Of a stretch of DNA of 36,234 bases, positions 25,377 through 34,059 are shown one piece after another; within the stretch, counting starts at the first letter, position 1, and each line of letters starts with the position of its first letter. This DNA is from an uncultured Roseateles sp. (lineage in GTDB: Bacteria; Pseudomonadota; Gammaproteobacteria; Burkholderiales; Burkholderiaceae), in contig CAMLKW010000018.1 of the NCBI GenBank assembly GCA_946480605.1, positions 1 to 36,234 of the forward strand. The letters are read 5' to 3'. The notes below the pieces were generated by a model that was given only the letters and a program-made list of their open reading frames with translations, was not told where the DNA came from and searched no databases. The position numbers and the translations under genes were made by a program.

Positions 25377-28126
25377 CACTTCACCAGGCCGGCGGCCTTG
25401 GCCGCCTCGTCCAGCGTGTCGCCGATCAGCGCCAGGTTCTGGATGGCCGCCAGGCCCCATTGCGCGGCGCCGTTGGTGCCTATGCCCGGCTGCTCGTCCA
25501 GCGGGCGCAGCACGGCCACGCCGCCGATGCGCCGCGTCCTTGCGTCGCCCTTCAGCGCTCCGGAGGCGAAGAACTCCCTCCACGCCCGCAGCGCCAGCGC
25601 GCGGTCGCGCTCCTGGAAGGCCGCGTAGGCCGTCATGCGCGAGCCGGTGTCGCCCAGGCTGCGGCCGCCCGGGTCCTTGCCCAGCAGCGCCACGATGTCG
25701 GCCTTGGGGGCGTTGTAGTAGCGGCAGTACTCCAGCCATGCGCGGCGGTAGGCGGGCGCGTCCACCAGCGTCAGCAGCTCGGAGCTCATCTCGATGACGC
25801 CGAACACGCCGTTCAGGTGCGAGATGCTCACCGTGTCGCCCGGCCCGGCGAACTTGCCGGTGCGCGGATCGAACGGGGCGCCGCCGGCGAACCAGCGGCG
25901 CTTGAGCGCGCCGATGCTCTCCATGCCGTTGACGATCTTATCGCGCCAGCGCGTGTCGCCGGTGCGCTCCCATTCGGCCAGCCAGGCGGCGATCAGCGAA
26001 CCCCAGCTGGTGCCGAACGAGGTGTTGATGAGACCGTCCGGCGCCGGCTTGGGCGCCTTGTCGCCGAGCTTGCGCGAGATGTCCACCTTGTCGAGGTCGC
26101 GGTCCGACTCCAGCAGCTCGCGCATCAGGTCGCCCACGCGCTCGTCGGCGGTCAGGAAGTAGTAGATGCGGCGGTAGGCGGCGTTGGACACGCGCGGCTG
26201 CTTGGACGAGTCGGACCAGTGCTGCACGCCGTGCCGCGTGCCGAAGCCCTTGAAGCGGCCCAGGTGGTAGACGTCCACCTCGCCGGTGTGGCGCGTCATC
26301 GCCTCGGCCAGCTTGAACAGGTCGGCGCGGCCGGTGCGCAGGTAGCTCATCCACAGCCACAGGTCGGTGGACAGCTCCGAGTTGTCCCAGGCGTAGCCGC
26401 CGATGTCGTAGCGCCACATGTGGCGGTCGGCGTCGTAGCTGTGCATGACGTCGCCGTAGTTCCAGAAGCCGTACCAGCGGTGCTGCTCGACCTCCTTCAG
26501 GTACTGGTTGAGCTGCTGCGCGGCGCGGTCCTCGATGAGCTTGCGTGCGGGCGTGCCGGTGTCCACCGGGTCCCAGTCGCCGAACACGGCGCAGGCATGC
26601 AGGCGCTGCGGCGTCACCACCAGCCGCGCCGGGTTGGCGACCTGCTCGGCCATGTCCGAGAAGGCCTGGTGCGAGGGCGTGGCGGGCAGCGCCCACAGCT
26701 GCAGCTCGGAGGTGCGGGCGACGCCGTGGGCGTCGTCCCAGCCGGGCTCGTAGTCCTCGTAGGTGATGTTGAGGCCCTCGACCTGCTTCTCGAACGTGTC
26801 CATGTCGCCGGGCGAGCGGTAGGAGCGCATGTCCATGGCCGGGGCCGACGGCGACCACAGCCAGGCGGTGACCTCGGCCGTCGGCGTGGCCGCGCCGCGC
26901 ACGTCCAGCCGCACGGGCGCACGCTGCCAGAAGTCCTTGAAGCCCAGCGCCACGCCGCCGGACGCGCCGCCGGCGTAGACCAGGCCCTTGTTGCGCGTGC
27001 CCGCGTTGGACGCGATCCAGGCCTGGCCCGGCGCGGTGCGCTTGTTCAGCGTGTAGCCGTCGGGGCTGGACTGCGACAGCGAGAAGTCGCTCCACTCCGG
27101 GATCCACTGCAGCCGGTCCGACACGCGCTTGTCCATGCCGGAAAGCGGCGGCAGCGCCCGACCGGCGACCTGGGCGTCCTTGAACGCCTGGCCGGGGTCG
27201 CGGCGCAGGCCGGTGACGGGCCGCACGGCCTCGCCCCAGACGCCGACGCCTTCGCCGGTGAAGCGCACGTGGCGGTCGTAGGAGGCGTCGGTCATGGGCA
27301 CCTGGGCGGTGACACCCAGGCCGGCGATGAAGTCCTTGGCCGGCACGCCGTCGAAGACGAAGCTGTGCACGATGCGCACGCTGTCCGAGCCGGCGTAGAA
27401 GTACAGCCGCACCGAGAACGGCAGCCACTCGCGGCCGTGGCCGCTGTGCATGCCGTCCAGCTTGACGACCGCGCGCACGGGGCCGCGCTGCTCGACGGTG
27501 ACGGCGGTGACCTTGCTGGTGAAGGCCTGGCGCGCGACGCCGCCTTCGCCCTCCAGCTCGGCGCCGTCCTGGCGCAGCGCGACCAGCTTGACGGCCTTCA
27601 GCGTGGTGCGGCCGGCGCGTGTGGCCTCGGCGATGAGGTGCTCGCCGCGGGTGGGGATGGTCCAGCTCAGCTCACCGGCCGTGACGAGGATCTGCGCGTC
27701 GGTCTGCTTGACGCCGACATTGCCGGCCGTTCCGGCCGACGGGGCGCCGGGCTCCAGCTTCAGGCCCGCGGCGGGCGTGCCGCCGGCGACCGCGTGGGCG
27801 GTCCACTTCAGCGAGCCGTCGGGCCAATAGGCCAGCGGCCAGGACTGCACGGGCAGGTTGGACCCGGCCAGGCGGAACTGCAGTGCCTGCCCGGCCGCGG
27901 GCTTGCGAACCTGGCCGCGCGGCCAGGGCACGCCCAGCGTCGTGCCCTCGAAGCGGGCGGGCGGCGCACCGTCCAGCCAGGGCAGGGCGGTGTCGGCCAC
28001 CGGCGCACCGGGCTTGCTGGACAGGTTGGCCGTGGCGGCATGGCTCAGTGGCGGCAGCGCGCCGGCGAGCGAGACCGCCGCCGTGGTCTGCAGGAAGCCA
28101 CGGCGGGAACTTTTCGTCGATTGCAT
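25376..28126 (-). CDS. Exo-rhamnogalacturonan lyase-like protein (PL26 / PcRGLX family)
   Basis: The predicted protein has 916 residues with a Tat signal (SRRGFLQTT, residues 7-15). The layout matches the Penicillium RGLX family: an N-terminal RIFT-barrel domain (about 45-330; FEGTTLGVPWPRGQV, WPLAYWPDGSLKW), then a large (alpha/alpha) catalytic domain containing WYGFWNYGDVMHSYD, YAWDNSELSTDLWLWM, YHLGRFKGFGTRHGVQHWSD and NGVFGVIEMSSELL. PL26 removes unsaturated galacturonosyl-rhamnose units from the RG-I end by beta-elimination. It sits between GH2 and GH28 genes. GGAG precedes the ATG by about 6 nt. PL11 attacks internally and this enzyme exo-wise, so the pair would be complementary. Family assignment is from memory of motifs. 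Confidence 0.87.
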   Translation of the reverse strand: MQSTKSSRRGFLQTTAAVSLAGALPPLSHAATANLSSKPGAPVADTALPWLDGAPPARFEGTTLGVPWPRGQVRKPAAGQALQFRLAGSNLPVQSWPLAYWPDGSLKWTAHAVAGGTPAAGLKLEPGAPSAGTAGNVGVKQTDAQILVTAGELSWTIPTRGEHLIAEATRAGRTTLKAVKLVALRQDGAELEGEGGVARQAFTSKVTAVTVEQRGPVRAVVKLDGMHSGHGREWLPFSVRLYFYAGSDSVRIVHSFVFDGVPAKDFIAGLGVTAQVPMTDASYDRHVRFTGEGVGVWGEAVRPVTGLRRDPGQAFKDAQVAGRALPPLSGMDKRVSDRLQWIPEWSDFSLSQSSPDGYTLNKRTAPGQAWIASNAGTRNKGLVYAGGASGGVALGFKDFWQRAPVRLDVRGAATPTAEVTAWLWSPSAPAMDMRSYRSPGDMDTFEKQVEGLNITYEDYEPGWDDAHGVARTSELQLWALPATPSHQAFSDMAEQVANPARLVVTPQRLHACAVFGDWDPVDTGTPARKLIEDRAAQQLNQYLKEVEQHRWYGFWNYGDVMHSYDADRHMWRYDIGGYAWDNSELSTDLWLWMSYLRTGRADLFKLAEAMTRHTGEVDVYHLGRFKGFGTRHGVQHWSDSSKQPRVSNAAYRRIYYFLTADERVGDLMRELLESDRDLDKVDISRKLGDKAPKPAPDGLINTSFGTSWGSLIAAWLAEWERTGDTRWRDKIVNGMESIGALKRRWFAGGAPFDPRTGKFAGPGDTVSISHLNGVFGVIEMSSELLTLVDAPAYRRAWLEYCRYYNAPKADIVALLGKDPGGRSLGDTGSRMTAYAAFQERDRALALRAWREFFASGALKGDARTRRIGGVAVLRPLDEQPGIGTNGAAQWGLAAIQNLALIGDTLDEAAKAAGLVK

Positions 28127-28151
28127 GGGGGCTCCGGAAGGAGGTGCCGGC

Positions 28152-29993
28152 TCAGCGAGCCTGGCTCTTGTAGTGTTCGGCCATCACGTCGAAGGCCTGC
28201 TTGCGCTGGCCGGTCTCGGAGATCAGGCCCTTGCGGTTCCAGCCGTTCTGGAAAACGGGGTGCTCGCGGCGCGGCGACTTGAAGTCCTTCAGCACCCAGG
28301 GCGACAGGCCGCGCAGGTTGGGGATGGTCGCCAGCATCTTCAGCGTGGCGCGGTAGTAGGCGGCCTGGAACTCCTCACTCCATTTCTTCGGCTCGGCACC
28401 CAGGTCGTGGTGGCCGGCCAGTGCGTCGGCGCCGAACTCGGAGATGAGCAGCGGCTTGGTCGTCGGCAGGTCCCAGCGCACCTTGGCGAGGTCCGCCAGG
28501 CTGTCGTTGCCGTACCAGCCCGCGTAGGTGTTGACGGCCATCACGTCCAGGTGCGGCAGCAGCGGGTCGGCGATCTTGACCGTGTAGCCCTCGCGCTCCA
28601 CCAGCAGCGCGGCGCTGATGAGGCGGCTGGGGTCCAGCTCGCGCACGGTGGCGGCCAGCGCGGCGTGGAAGCGCGTGCGGTTCTCGGCCACCGGCGTTTC
28701 GTTGCCGACGCTCCACAGCGCCAGCGCGGCGCGGTTGCGGTCGCGGTAGATGGTCTCGGCCTGCTGGCGGCGGGCCTTCAGCAGCACGGCGGGGTTGTCC
28801 CAGTCCACGGTCCAGTAGACGGGAATCTCGCTCCAGACGATCAGGCCCAGTTCGTCGGCCACGCGCAGCATGGTCTCGCTGTGCGGGTAGTGCGACAGGC
28901 GCACGTAGTTGCCGTTCAGCCCGGTCTTGACCTCGTTCAGCAGCGCGCGCGCGGCGGACTCGGTCATGCGGCGGGCCGGGTTGCTGCCCAGCTCCTCCTC
29001 GTGGATGGACACGCCGCGCAGCGTGACGGGCTTGCCGTTGAGCAGGATGTCGGCGCCCTTCACGGCCAGCGTGCGAAAGCCGATGCGGTCGTTCACGGCG
29101 TCGGCGCCTGACGCAAAGCGCACCGCGTACAGCTGGGGCGACTCCGGCGACCAGAGCTTGAGCGTGGCCGGTGCAGGGATGTCGAAGCGCGCCTCGCCGT
29201 TGGCGTCGGTGGTCGCCTGCGCTTTCAGGTCCAGTCCATCGATCTGCACGCTGACCGGCTGGTTGCCGGCCTGCGCGCCGTTGAGCTGCAGGCTGCCCAC
29301 CAGGCGGCCGGCGTCGGTGAGGCGCAGCGTGGCGTCGTCGATGAAGGTGGCGGGCGTCTGGATCAGCCTCACCGGCCGCGTGATGCCGCCATAGAGGTCC
29401 CAGTCGGTGATCTCGCCGGGGATGCTCTGCGCGTCGTGCCTGGAATCGACGCCGACGACGAGGCGGTTGCCGCTGGCGCGCAGCGCCTCGGTCACTTCCA
29501 GCACGAAGGGCGTGAAGCCGCCTTCGTGTCGGCCGACTTCCTTGCCGTTCAGGTAGACGTAGGCGTGGTAGTTGACGCCCTCGAAGCGCAGGAAGCTGCG
29601 TGTGCCGGCCTTGGGCGCAGGCAGGTCGAAGCGGCGCTGGAACCAGATCAGCCCGTCGTACCAGCGCAGTTCCGGCTCGGCCGCGTTCCAGGCGCCGGGG
29701 ATCTGCATGCCGGGCGCGCGGTCGAGGTCGAACTCGAAGAAGCCGGTGCCGGGCTTGGCCTCCTCGGCGGCGATGTCCACGTCGCGGTGGCGCTGCATGC
29801 GCGACTTGGCGACCCAGCCGTTGATGTCGGTGAGGCCCGTGCGGTAGTAGTCCTTGGAGTAGGTCCAGCGGCCGGACAGGTCCTGCACCTCGGTGCGCTG
29901 GCCGGTCAGGAGCAGCAGCGGGCGGAGGTTGTCGGCAGCGGCGAAGGCGGGCGAGGCGATCAGCGCCAGCAGGGCCAGGGCGCGGCGGATCAC
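28152..29993 (-). CDS. GH2 family glycosidase (beta-glucuronidase/beta-galactosidase-like), GTG start
   Basis: The predicted protein has 613 residues, compact like bacterial beta-glucuronidases. A signal peptide covers about 1-19 (MIRRALALLALIASPAFA). GH2 domains in order are sugar-binding jelly roll (about 75-210, with GLIWFQRRFDLP and EITDWDLYGGITRPV), an Ig-like domain (about 215-310) and the TIM barrel. Both catalytic glutamates are present: acid/base Glu432 (LWSVGNET) and nucleophile Glu519 (LLISEFGAD). The start is a GTG overlapping the GH51 stop (GTGA); the open frame upstream of it overlies GH51 and has no signal. Glucuronate or galactose residues on RG-I side chains are likely substrates, and the compact form favours glucuronidase. 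Confidence 0.88.
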   Translation of the reverse strand: MIRRALALLALIASPAFAAADNLRPLLLLTGQRTEVQDLSGRWTYSKDYYRTGLTDINGWVAKSRMQRHRDVDIAAEEAKPGTGFFEFDLDRAPGMQIPGAWNAAEPELRWYDGLIWFQRRFDLPAPKAGTRSFLRFEGVNYHAYVYLNGKEVGRHEGGFTPFVLEVTEALRASGNRLVVGVDSRHDAQSIPGEITDWDLYGGITRPVRLIQTPATFIDDATLRLTDAGRLVGSLQLNGAQAGNQPVSVQIDGLDLKAQATTDANGEARFDIPAPATLKLWSPESPQLYAVRFASGADAVNDRIGFRTLAVKGADILLNGKPVTLRGVSIHEEELGSNPARRMTESAARALLNEVKTGLNGNYVRLSHYPHSETMLRVADELGLIVWSEIPVYWTVDWDNPAVLLKARRQQAETIYRDRNRAALALWSVGNETPVAENRTRFHAALAATVRELDPSRLISAALLVEREGYTVKIADPLLPHLDVMAVNTYAGWYGNDSLADLAKVRWDLPTTKPLLISEFGADALAGHHDLGAEPKKWSEEFQAAYYRATLKMLATIPNLRGLSPWVLKDFKSPRREHPVFQNGWNRKGLISETGQRKQAFDVMAEHYKSQAR

Positions 29994-31624
29994 TGCTGCA
30001 CCTCGATGACCAGCACCGACTTGGCCGGCAGCGTCAGCGCCAGCGTGCCGTTCTTCGCTTCGGCCTTGAAGGGCTGGGGCTTGACGCGGTCCGGCGCATC
30101 GAACCAGTTCTGGGCGTCCATCGCGGCAGCGGTCATCAGCTGGCCGCTCACGGCGCGCACGCCCTTGCCGCCGACGGCGAGTTGCACGGGCAGGTCCTGG
30201 CGCGGGTTGACGTTGGCGAGGCTCAGGATGAGCTTGCCGTCCGTTGACCGAGCGGCGCTGGCGCTGAGCGCGGGGATGCGGTAGTTGCCGTTCGGGCAGA
30301 CGAGCGAGGCGGGCGCGCAGACGGGCGTGGGCGTCGGGTAGATGGGCACGCCGGTCAGCACCGGCACCGTGGGAATGCCCTTGGGCAACTGGTAGCTCGG
30401 CACCTCGCTCATCTGCACGGGCAGCGAGGTGGCATCCATGAAGGGCAGGTGCATCGCGAACGCGTGGTAGGTCGGCGTCAGCACCATGCGCTCCTTGTCC
30501 GTGACGATCATGGCCTGCAGCACATTGACCATCTGCGCCATGTTGGCCATCTTCACGCGCTCGGCATGGCGGTGGAACACATGGAAGTGCAGCGCGGCCA
30601 GCACCGCGTCGCGCAGCGTGTTGCGCTGCACGAGGAAGCCGGGGTCGGTGCCGGGCTCGGGGTCGTACCAGCTGCCCCACTCGTCGAAGTAGATCGCGAA
30701 CTTCTTGGCCGGGTCGTTGCGGTCCAGGATCTCGCGGTGCTTGGCGAGGTAGCCGTCAATGGTCTGCGGCACGGCCAGCGTGGAGATCCACTCGGCCTCG
30801 GGGAAGCCCACGGCCGCGCCCTTCTTCTTCCAGTCGCGCGTGGGCAGCGAATACTGGTGGTGCGTGATGGCGCTCATCTGCTTGATCTCGGCGCTGAGCG
30901 TCTCGGTCCAGTGCAGCTCCAGCTCCTGGCCGCCGCTGGCGACGAGCTTGGGCCGGTTGCCGCGCGGTGCCTTGGCGAAGGTGGCCCACTGCTTGTAGAG
31001 GTCGGCGTAGTAGCTCGGCTTCATGTTGCCGCCGCAGCCCCAGCTCTCGTTGCCTATGCCCCAGTAGTGCACCTTCCAGGGCTGGTCGCGGCCGTTGGCG
31101 CGGCGCTCGCGGGCCAGCGCGGTGTCGCCCTCGGCCGTCAGGTACTCCAGCCATTGCGCCATCTCCGCCACCGTGCCTGAGCCCAGGTTGGCGTTGATGT
31201 AGACCTCGGTGCCGAGCTGGTCGGCCAGGTCCATGAACTCGTGCGTGCCCACCGTATTGGGCTCGATGACGCCGCCCCAGCTGGTGTTCACGCGCGGCGG
31301 GCGGCTGGCCTGCGGGCCGATGCCGTCGCGCCAGTGGTATTCGTCGGCGAAGCAGCCGCCGGGCCAGCGCAGCACCGGCACCTTGACCGCCTTCAGCGCG
31401 TTGACGACGTCGCTGCGCCAGCCGCGCACGTTGGGAATCTTGCTGTCCGTTCCCACCCACAGGCCGCCGTAGATGCCTGACCCGAGGTGCTCGGCGAACT
31501 GGCCGTAGATCTGGCGCGCGATGACCGGGCCGGGCTTGTCGGCCTGGATGTCGATCTTGACCGGTTCCGCCGCCTGCGCAGCGAGTGAGAGTGACAGGCT
31601 GAAGGCGGGGAGCAGGTGTTTCAT
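29990..31624 (-). CDS. GH51 family alpha-L-arabinofuranosidase (exported)
   Basis: The predicted protein has 544 residues with a signal peptide at about 1-18. The GH51 TIM barrel carries acid/base Glu193 (YWGIGNESWGCGG) and nucleophile Glu315 (IYFDEWGSWY), plus family blocks VLRWPGGCFADEYHWRDGIGP and NMAQMVNVLQAM. A C-terminal jelly roll follows (about 400-544). GH51 retaining enzymes remove terminal alpha-L-arabinofuranose from arabinan and arabinogalactan. Many bacterial GH51 enzymes are cytoplasmic, so the signal peptide is noteworthy. The ATG at 31624 overlaps the upstream gene's stop (ATGA); an alternative ATG at 31630 adds two residues and breaks that pattern. Confidence 0.93.
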   Translation of the reverse strand: MKHLLPAFSLSLSLAAQAAEPVKIDIQADKPGPVIARQIYGQFAEHLGSGIYGGLWVGTDSKIPNVRGWRSDVVNALKAVKVPVLRWPGGCFADEYHWRDGIGPQASRPPRVNTSWGGVIEPNTVGTHEFMDLADQLGTEVYINANLGSGTVAEMAQWLEYLTAEGDTALARERRANGRDQPWKVHYWGIGNESWGCGGNMKPSYYADLYKQWATFAKAPRGNRPKLVASGGQELELHWTETLSAEIKQMSAITHHQYSLPTRDWKKKGAAVGFPEAEWISTLAVPQTIDGYLAKHREILDRNDPAKKFAIYFDEWGSWYDPEPGTDPGFLVQRNTLRDAVLAALHFHVFHRHAERVKMANMAQMVNVLQAMIVTDKERMVLTPTYHAFAMHLPFMDATSLPVQMSEVPSYQLPKGIPTVPVLTGVPIYPTPTPVCAPASLVCPNGNYRIPALSASAARSTDGKLILSLANVNPRQDLPVQLAVGGKGVRAVSGQLMTAAAMDAQNWFDAPDRVKPQPFKAEAKNGTLALTLPAKSVLVIEVQQ

Positions 31625-32379
31625 CGGCATTGGAGGATTTGGAAATCTCTGATCTGCAAGCGGCTGGCCGTTGTCCTCAGCGCGAAGTAGCCGTGCAGGC
31701 GTGGATTGGCGTCTGCGCGTGTAAAGAGTTCGTTGCTGCCGGCGCGCCAGCGCAGGTGAACAGCGTTGTCGGACGTGGGGCGACGCGAAACAATCTCGAC
31801 GGTGAGCGGTTGGCCCAGGTGCAGACGGGTCTGCGGCGTCATCGGCCGCTCATGCGGCTCGGCGATGGCGCCGTCCGCAAAGCCCGCCAGCAGCCGCTTC
31901 TCGCTGCCGGTGTAGTGGCGCAGCCGGCTCGTCATGTTGGCGTTGGCGCCGAAGCCGACGTAATAGGTCGGCAGCGTGTCGTAGCCGGCGAACTTGCCGC
32001 TGCGCGGGTAGGGCTCGCTGCCGTCCAGTTCGAGCGCATTCCAGAACATGTTGAGGTCCGAGATGCGGCCGGCGTGTTCGCCGGCAGTGGCGGGCGCGGG
32101 CAGGGCCACGGCGGTGAAGCGGATGGCGTAGTCGCCGCTCAGCGGCTGGCGCCACCACAGCGACAGGCCGGCGGGCGTGGCGATATCCAGCACGCCGTTC
32201 TCGGCCGTGACGACGGCGCGCGCGTCCTCGGCCTCCAGCCGCCAGCGCGTGAGGCCAGCGCGGAAGTCGTCAGCGGCAACCGTTTCGAGCTTGCGCGGCG
32301 CCTCGCACCACGCGGCGGCTGCCAGCGGCAGCAGCGCGAGCGTCAGCCCGCAAAGTGAAAGACGGACGGCAGGTCCCAT
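31621..32379 (-). CDS. DUF6250-like exported jelly-roll protein, function unknown
   Basis: The predicted protein has 252 residues with a signal peptide at about 1-23. The rest is beta-rich, as in concanavalin-A-like jelly rolls: DDFRAGLTRWRLEAED near the start, ISDLNMFWNA (106-115), then YDTLPTYYVGFGANANMT (133-150), SRLRHYTG and a closing GYFALRTTASRLQIRDFQI. These blocks match the DUF6250 family as I remember it, for which I know no proven activity. Aromatic and Asn/Arg residues cluster in the conserved blocks, as expected of a sugar site. It overlaps rhaM by 37 bp and GH51 by ATGA, so it belongs firmly to the operon. It could be a lyase, a glycosidase or a binding protein. Confidence 0.75.
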   Translation of the reverse strand: MGPAVRLSLCGLTLALLPLAAAAWCEAPRKLETVAADDFRAGLTRWRLEAEDARAVVTAENGVLDIATPAGLSLWWRQPLSGDYAIRFTAVALPAPATAGEHAGRISDLNMFWNALELDGSEPYPRSGKFAGYDTLPTYYVGFGANANMTSRLRHYTGSEKRLLAGFADGAIAEPHERPMTPQTRLHLGQPLTVEIVSRRPTSDNAVHLRWRAGSNELFTRADANPRLHGYFALRTTASRLQIRDFQILQCR

Positions 32380-32666
32380 TGGCGCGGCTTGTTGTCGGGT
32401 TCCACTTCCATCAGCGGGGCCATGTAGTCCCACCAGCGGCGCATGACGGGCAGCGTGGGCAGCTCGTCGATGGGAAAGCCGGCTTTCAGCTTCAGCACCG
32501 CGAACAGGCTCAGCGTGCTCTCGTCCAGGAAGATGGAGTAGTCGTGGATGCCGGCGCCGCGCAGCGCCTCGGCCAGGTCGGGCCACAGCTCGTCGTGGCG
32601 CTTCTTGTACTCGGCGACCACGCCGGGTTTGAGCTGCATCTTGAAGGCGCGAATCTCGTCGCTCAT
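32343..32666 (-). CDS. rhaM: L-rhamnose mutarotase
   Basis: The predicted protein has 107 residues, the normal length for RhaM/YiiL. It is cytoplasmic with no signal. The ferredoxin-like family pattern is clear: MQLKPGVVAEYKKRHDELWPDL with candidate catalytic His24, IHDYSIFLDE, LFAVLKL and MRRWWDYMAPLME. It interconverts the alpha and beta anomers of L-rhamnose to feed the isomerase. AGGAGA lies 7 nt before the ATG, which defines the start within a longer open frame. It shares 37 bp with the DUF6250-like gene. Together with rhaI and the aldolase/dehydrogenase fusion it shows that rhamnose is the monosaccharide consumed by this locus. Confidence 0.95.
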   Translation of the reverse strand: MSDEIRAFKMQLKPGVVAEYKKRHDELWPDLAEALRGAGIHDYSIFLDESTLSLFAVLKLKAGFPIDELPTLPVMRRWWDYMAPLMEVEPDNKPRQWDLPSVFHFAG

Positions 32667-32676
32667 TCGTTGTCTC

Positions 32677-34059
32677 CTAAAGGATGTCTTGTTCAGCCAT
32701 CGGTCGGTCGGAAACGTCGCGCCGTTGCAGCGCTGCGTCCGCATGCCAATGGGATGAGGCCAGCCCGTCGAGCTGGCAGCTGGTTCCCGCCGCGATGGGC
32801 TCGCCCAACTGCAGGCGGCAGGCCGCGTCGAAGTGCCAGGCCAGCGCGTCCTGCACATGGCCGCCGCGCGCGGCCTCGATGTCGAGCGCGCGGAAGTCGA
32901 AGCGGCGCAGCGGCACCTCGGCCGTCGCGTCCACCTCGAACGCGGTCTGCGCACCGCGTGCGACGAGGCGCTGGATGCGCACGCCTTCGACGCGCGTGCG
33001 GCCCCGTTCGCGCGGCACGGGCTGGGCCAAGGTCTGCCAGTGGGGCGGGGCGTTGGGCAGCTCCGCCGCGGGGATCCGTGCCTGGCTGTAGGCGGGATTC
33101 CAGTTCATCGTCGCGCGCATGGCGACCGGCACGCCCAACAGCGTCAGGTCGCCGATGGACACGTCCTCGACGAAGCCGCCGCGCGTCGGTGCGCTCTTGA
33201 AGAGCAGGCCGACCGGCACCGGCGCATGCACCTCGATGCGCTGGGCGTTGATGCGCCGCAGGCCACCCGAGGTCTCGCTGCCGAAGGTCAGGCCCGCCGC
33301 GCCCTCGCGGACGATGCAGTCGCTGATGCTGATGTCCTCGCAGACGCGAGCGACGCGCAGGCCATCGGCGTCGCGGCCGGCCTTCAGGCACAGCGCGTCG
33401 TCGTTGACGGCGATGTCGGCGTGGCGGATGGTCACGCGGCGCGACGAGTCGATGTCGATGCCGTCGGTGGACGGGCCGTGCGCGTCCTCGTTGTTGCGGA
33501 TGGTGACGCCGTCAACAGTGATGTCCTCGCTGTAGCAGACGTGCAGTGTCCAGAAGCCCGAGCGGCGCAGCAGCAGGCCGTCGCCAATGTTCACGCGGGC
33601 GGACTCGAAGACCTGGATCAGGCGGGGCCGCTGGCAGTCGTAGTCCGACGCCCAGCGCAGGCCGCGCGGCTCGTAGGTGGCACGCAGCGCCCAGTAGCTG
33701 TCCCAGAAGACCTTGCCGTCGCCGTCGATGCAGCCTTCGCCCACGAGGCCCACGTCGTGCTCGCCGTAGATGTTGACGAGTGCCGCCGGCCAGCGCATCT
33801 CGATGCCAGCCACACGGGTGGGCAGCAGCGGGTAGTCGATCAGGTGGCGTGAGCCCAGCAGCGTGGCGCCGCGGTCCAGCCGCAGCGTCATGCCGCTCTT
33901 CAGGAACAGCGCGCCGGTCAGGTAGACGCCGGGGCCCAGACGCAACTCCGCGCCCTGCAGGGCCGCCGCGTCGATGGCGGCCTGCAGGGCGCGGGTGTTG
34001 AGCGTGCACCCGTCACCGCGTGCACCGTAGGCCTGCGCTTGCACGCAAGCCCGCGTCAT
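32677..34059 (-). CDS. GH28-like hydrolase without signal peptide (cytoplasmic)
   Basis: The predicted protein has 460 residues and starts MTRACVQAQAYGARGDG with no export signal. The parallel beta-helix and GH28 motifs are present but altered: STDGID (197-202, usual NTD), Asp220-Asp221 (NDDALCLKAG), and EGAAGLTFGSETSGG (252-266) where GHG is normally found, so the conserved His is absent. LLFKSAPTRGG follows. Rhamnogalacturonan-specific GH28 enzymes are known to lack parts of the polygalacturonase signature, which suggests action on imported RG-I oligosaccharides (inference). It lies between rhaI (TGATG overlap) and rhaM, in the intracellular catabolic part of the operon. A release of rhamnose or galacturonate from oligomers would fit. 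Confidence 0.83.
   Translation of the reverse strand: MTRACVQAQAYGARGDGCTLNTRALQAAIDAAALQGAELRLGPGVYLTGALFLKSGMTLRLDRGATLLGSRHLIDYPLLPTRVAGIEMRWPAALVNIYGEHDVGLVGEGCIDGDGKVFWDSYWALRATYEPRGLRWASDYDCQRPRLIQVFESARVNIGDGLLLRRSGFWTLHVCYSEDITVDGVTIRNNEDAHGPSTDGIDIDSSRRVTIRHADIAVNDDALCLKAGRDADGLRVARVCEDISISDCIVREGAAGLTFGSETSGGLRRINAQRIEVHAPVPVGLLFKSAPTRGGFVEDVSIGDLTLLGVPVAMRATMNWNPAYSQARIPAAELPNAPPHWQTLAQPVPRERGRTRVEGVRIQRLVARGAQTAFEVDATAEVPLRRFDFRALDIEAARGGHVQDALAWHFDAACRLQLGEPIAAGTSCQLDGLASSHWHADAALQRRDVSDRPMAEQDIL

Noticed and set aside
25460..28282. Open frame of 940 codons opposite the PL26-like gene
   Set aside because: Composition is typical of antisense frames in GC-rich DNA; PL26-like motifs on the other strand are convincing.
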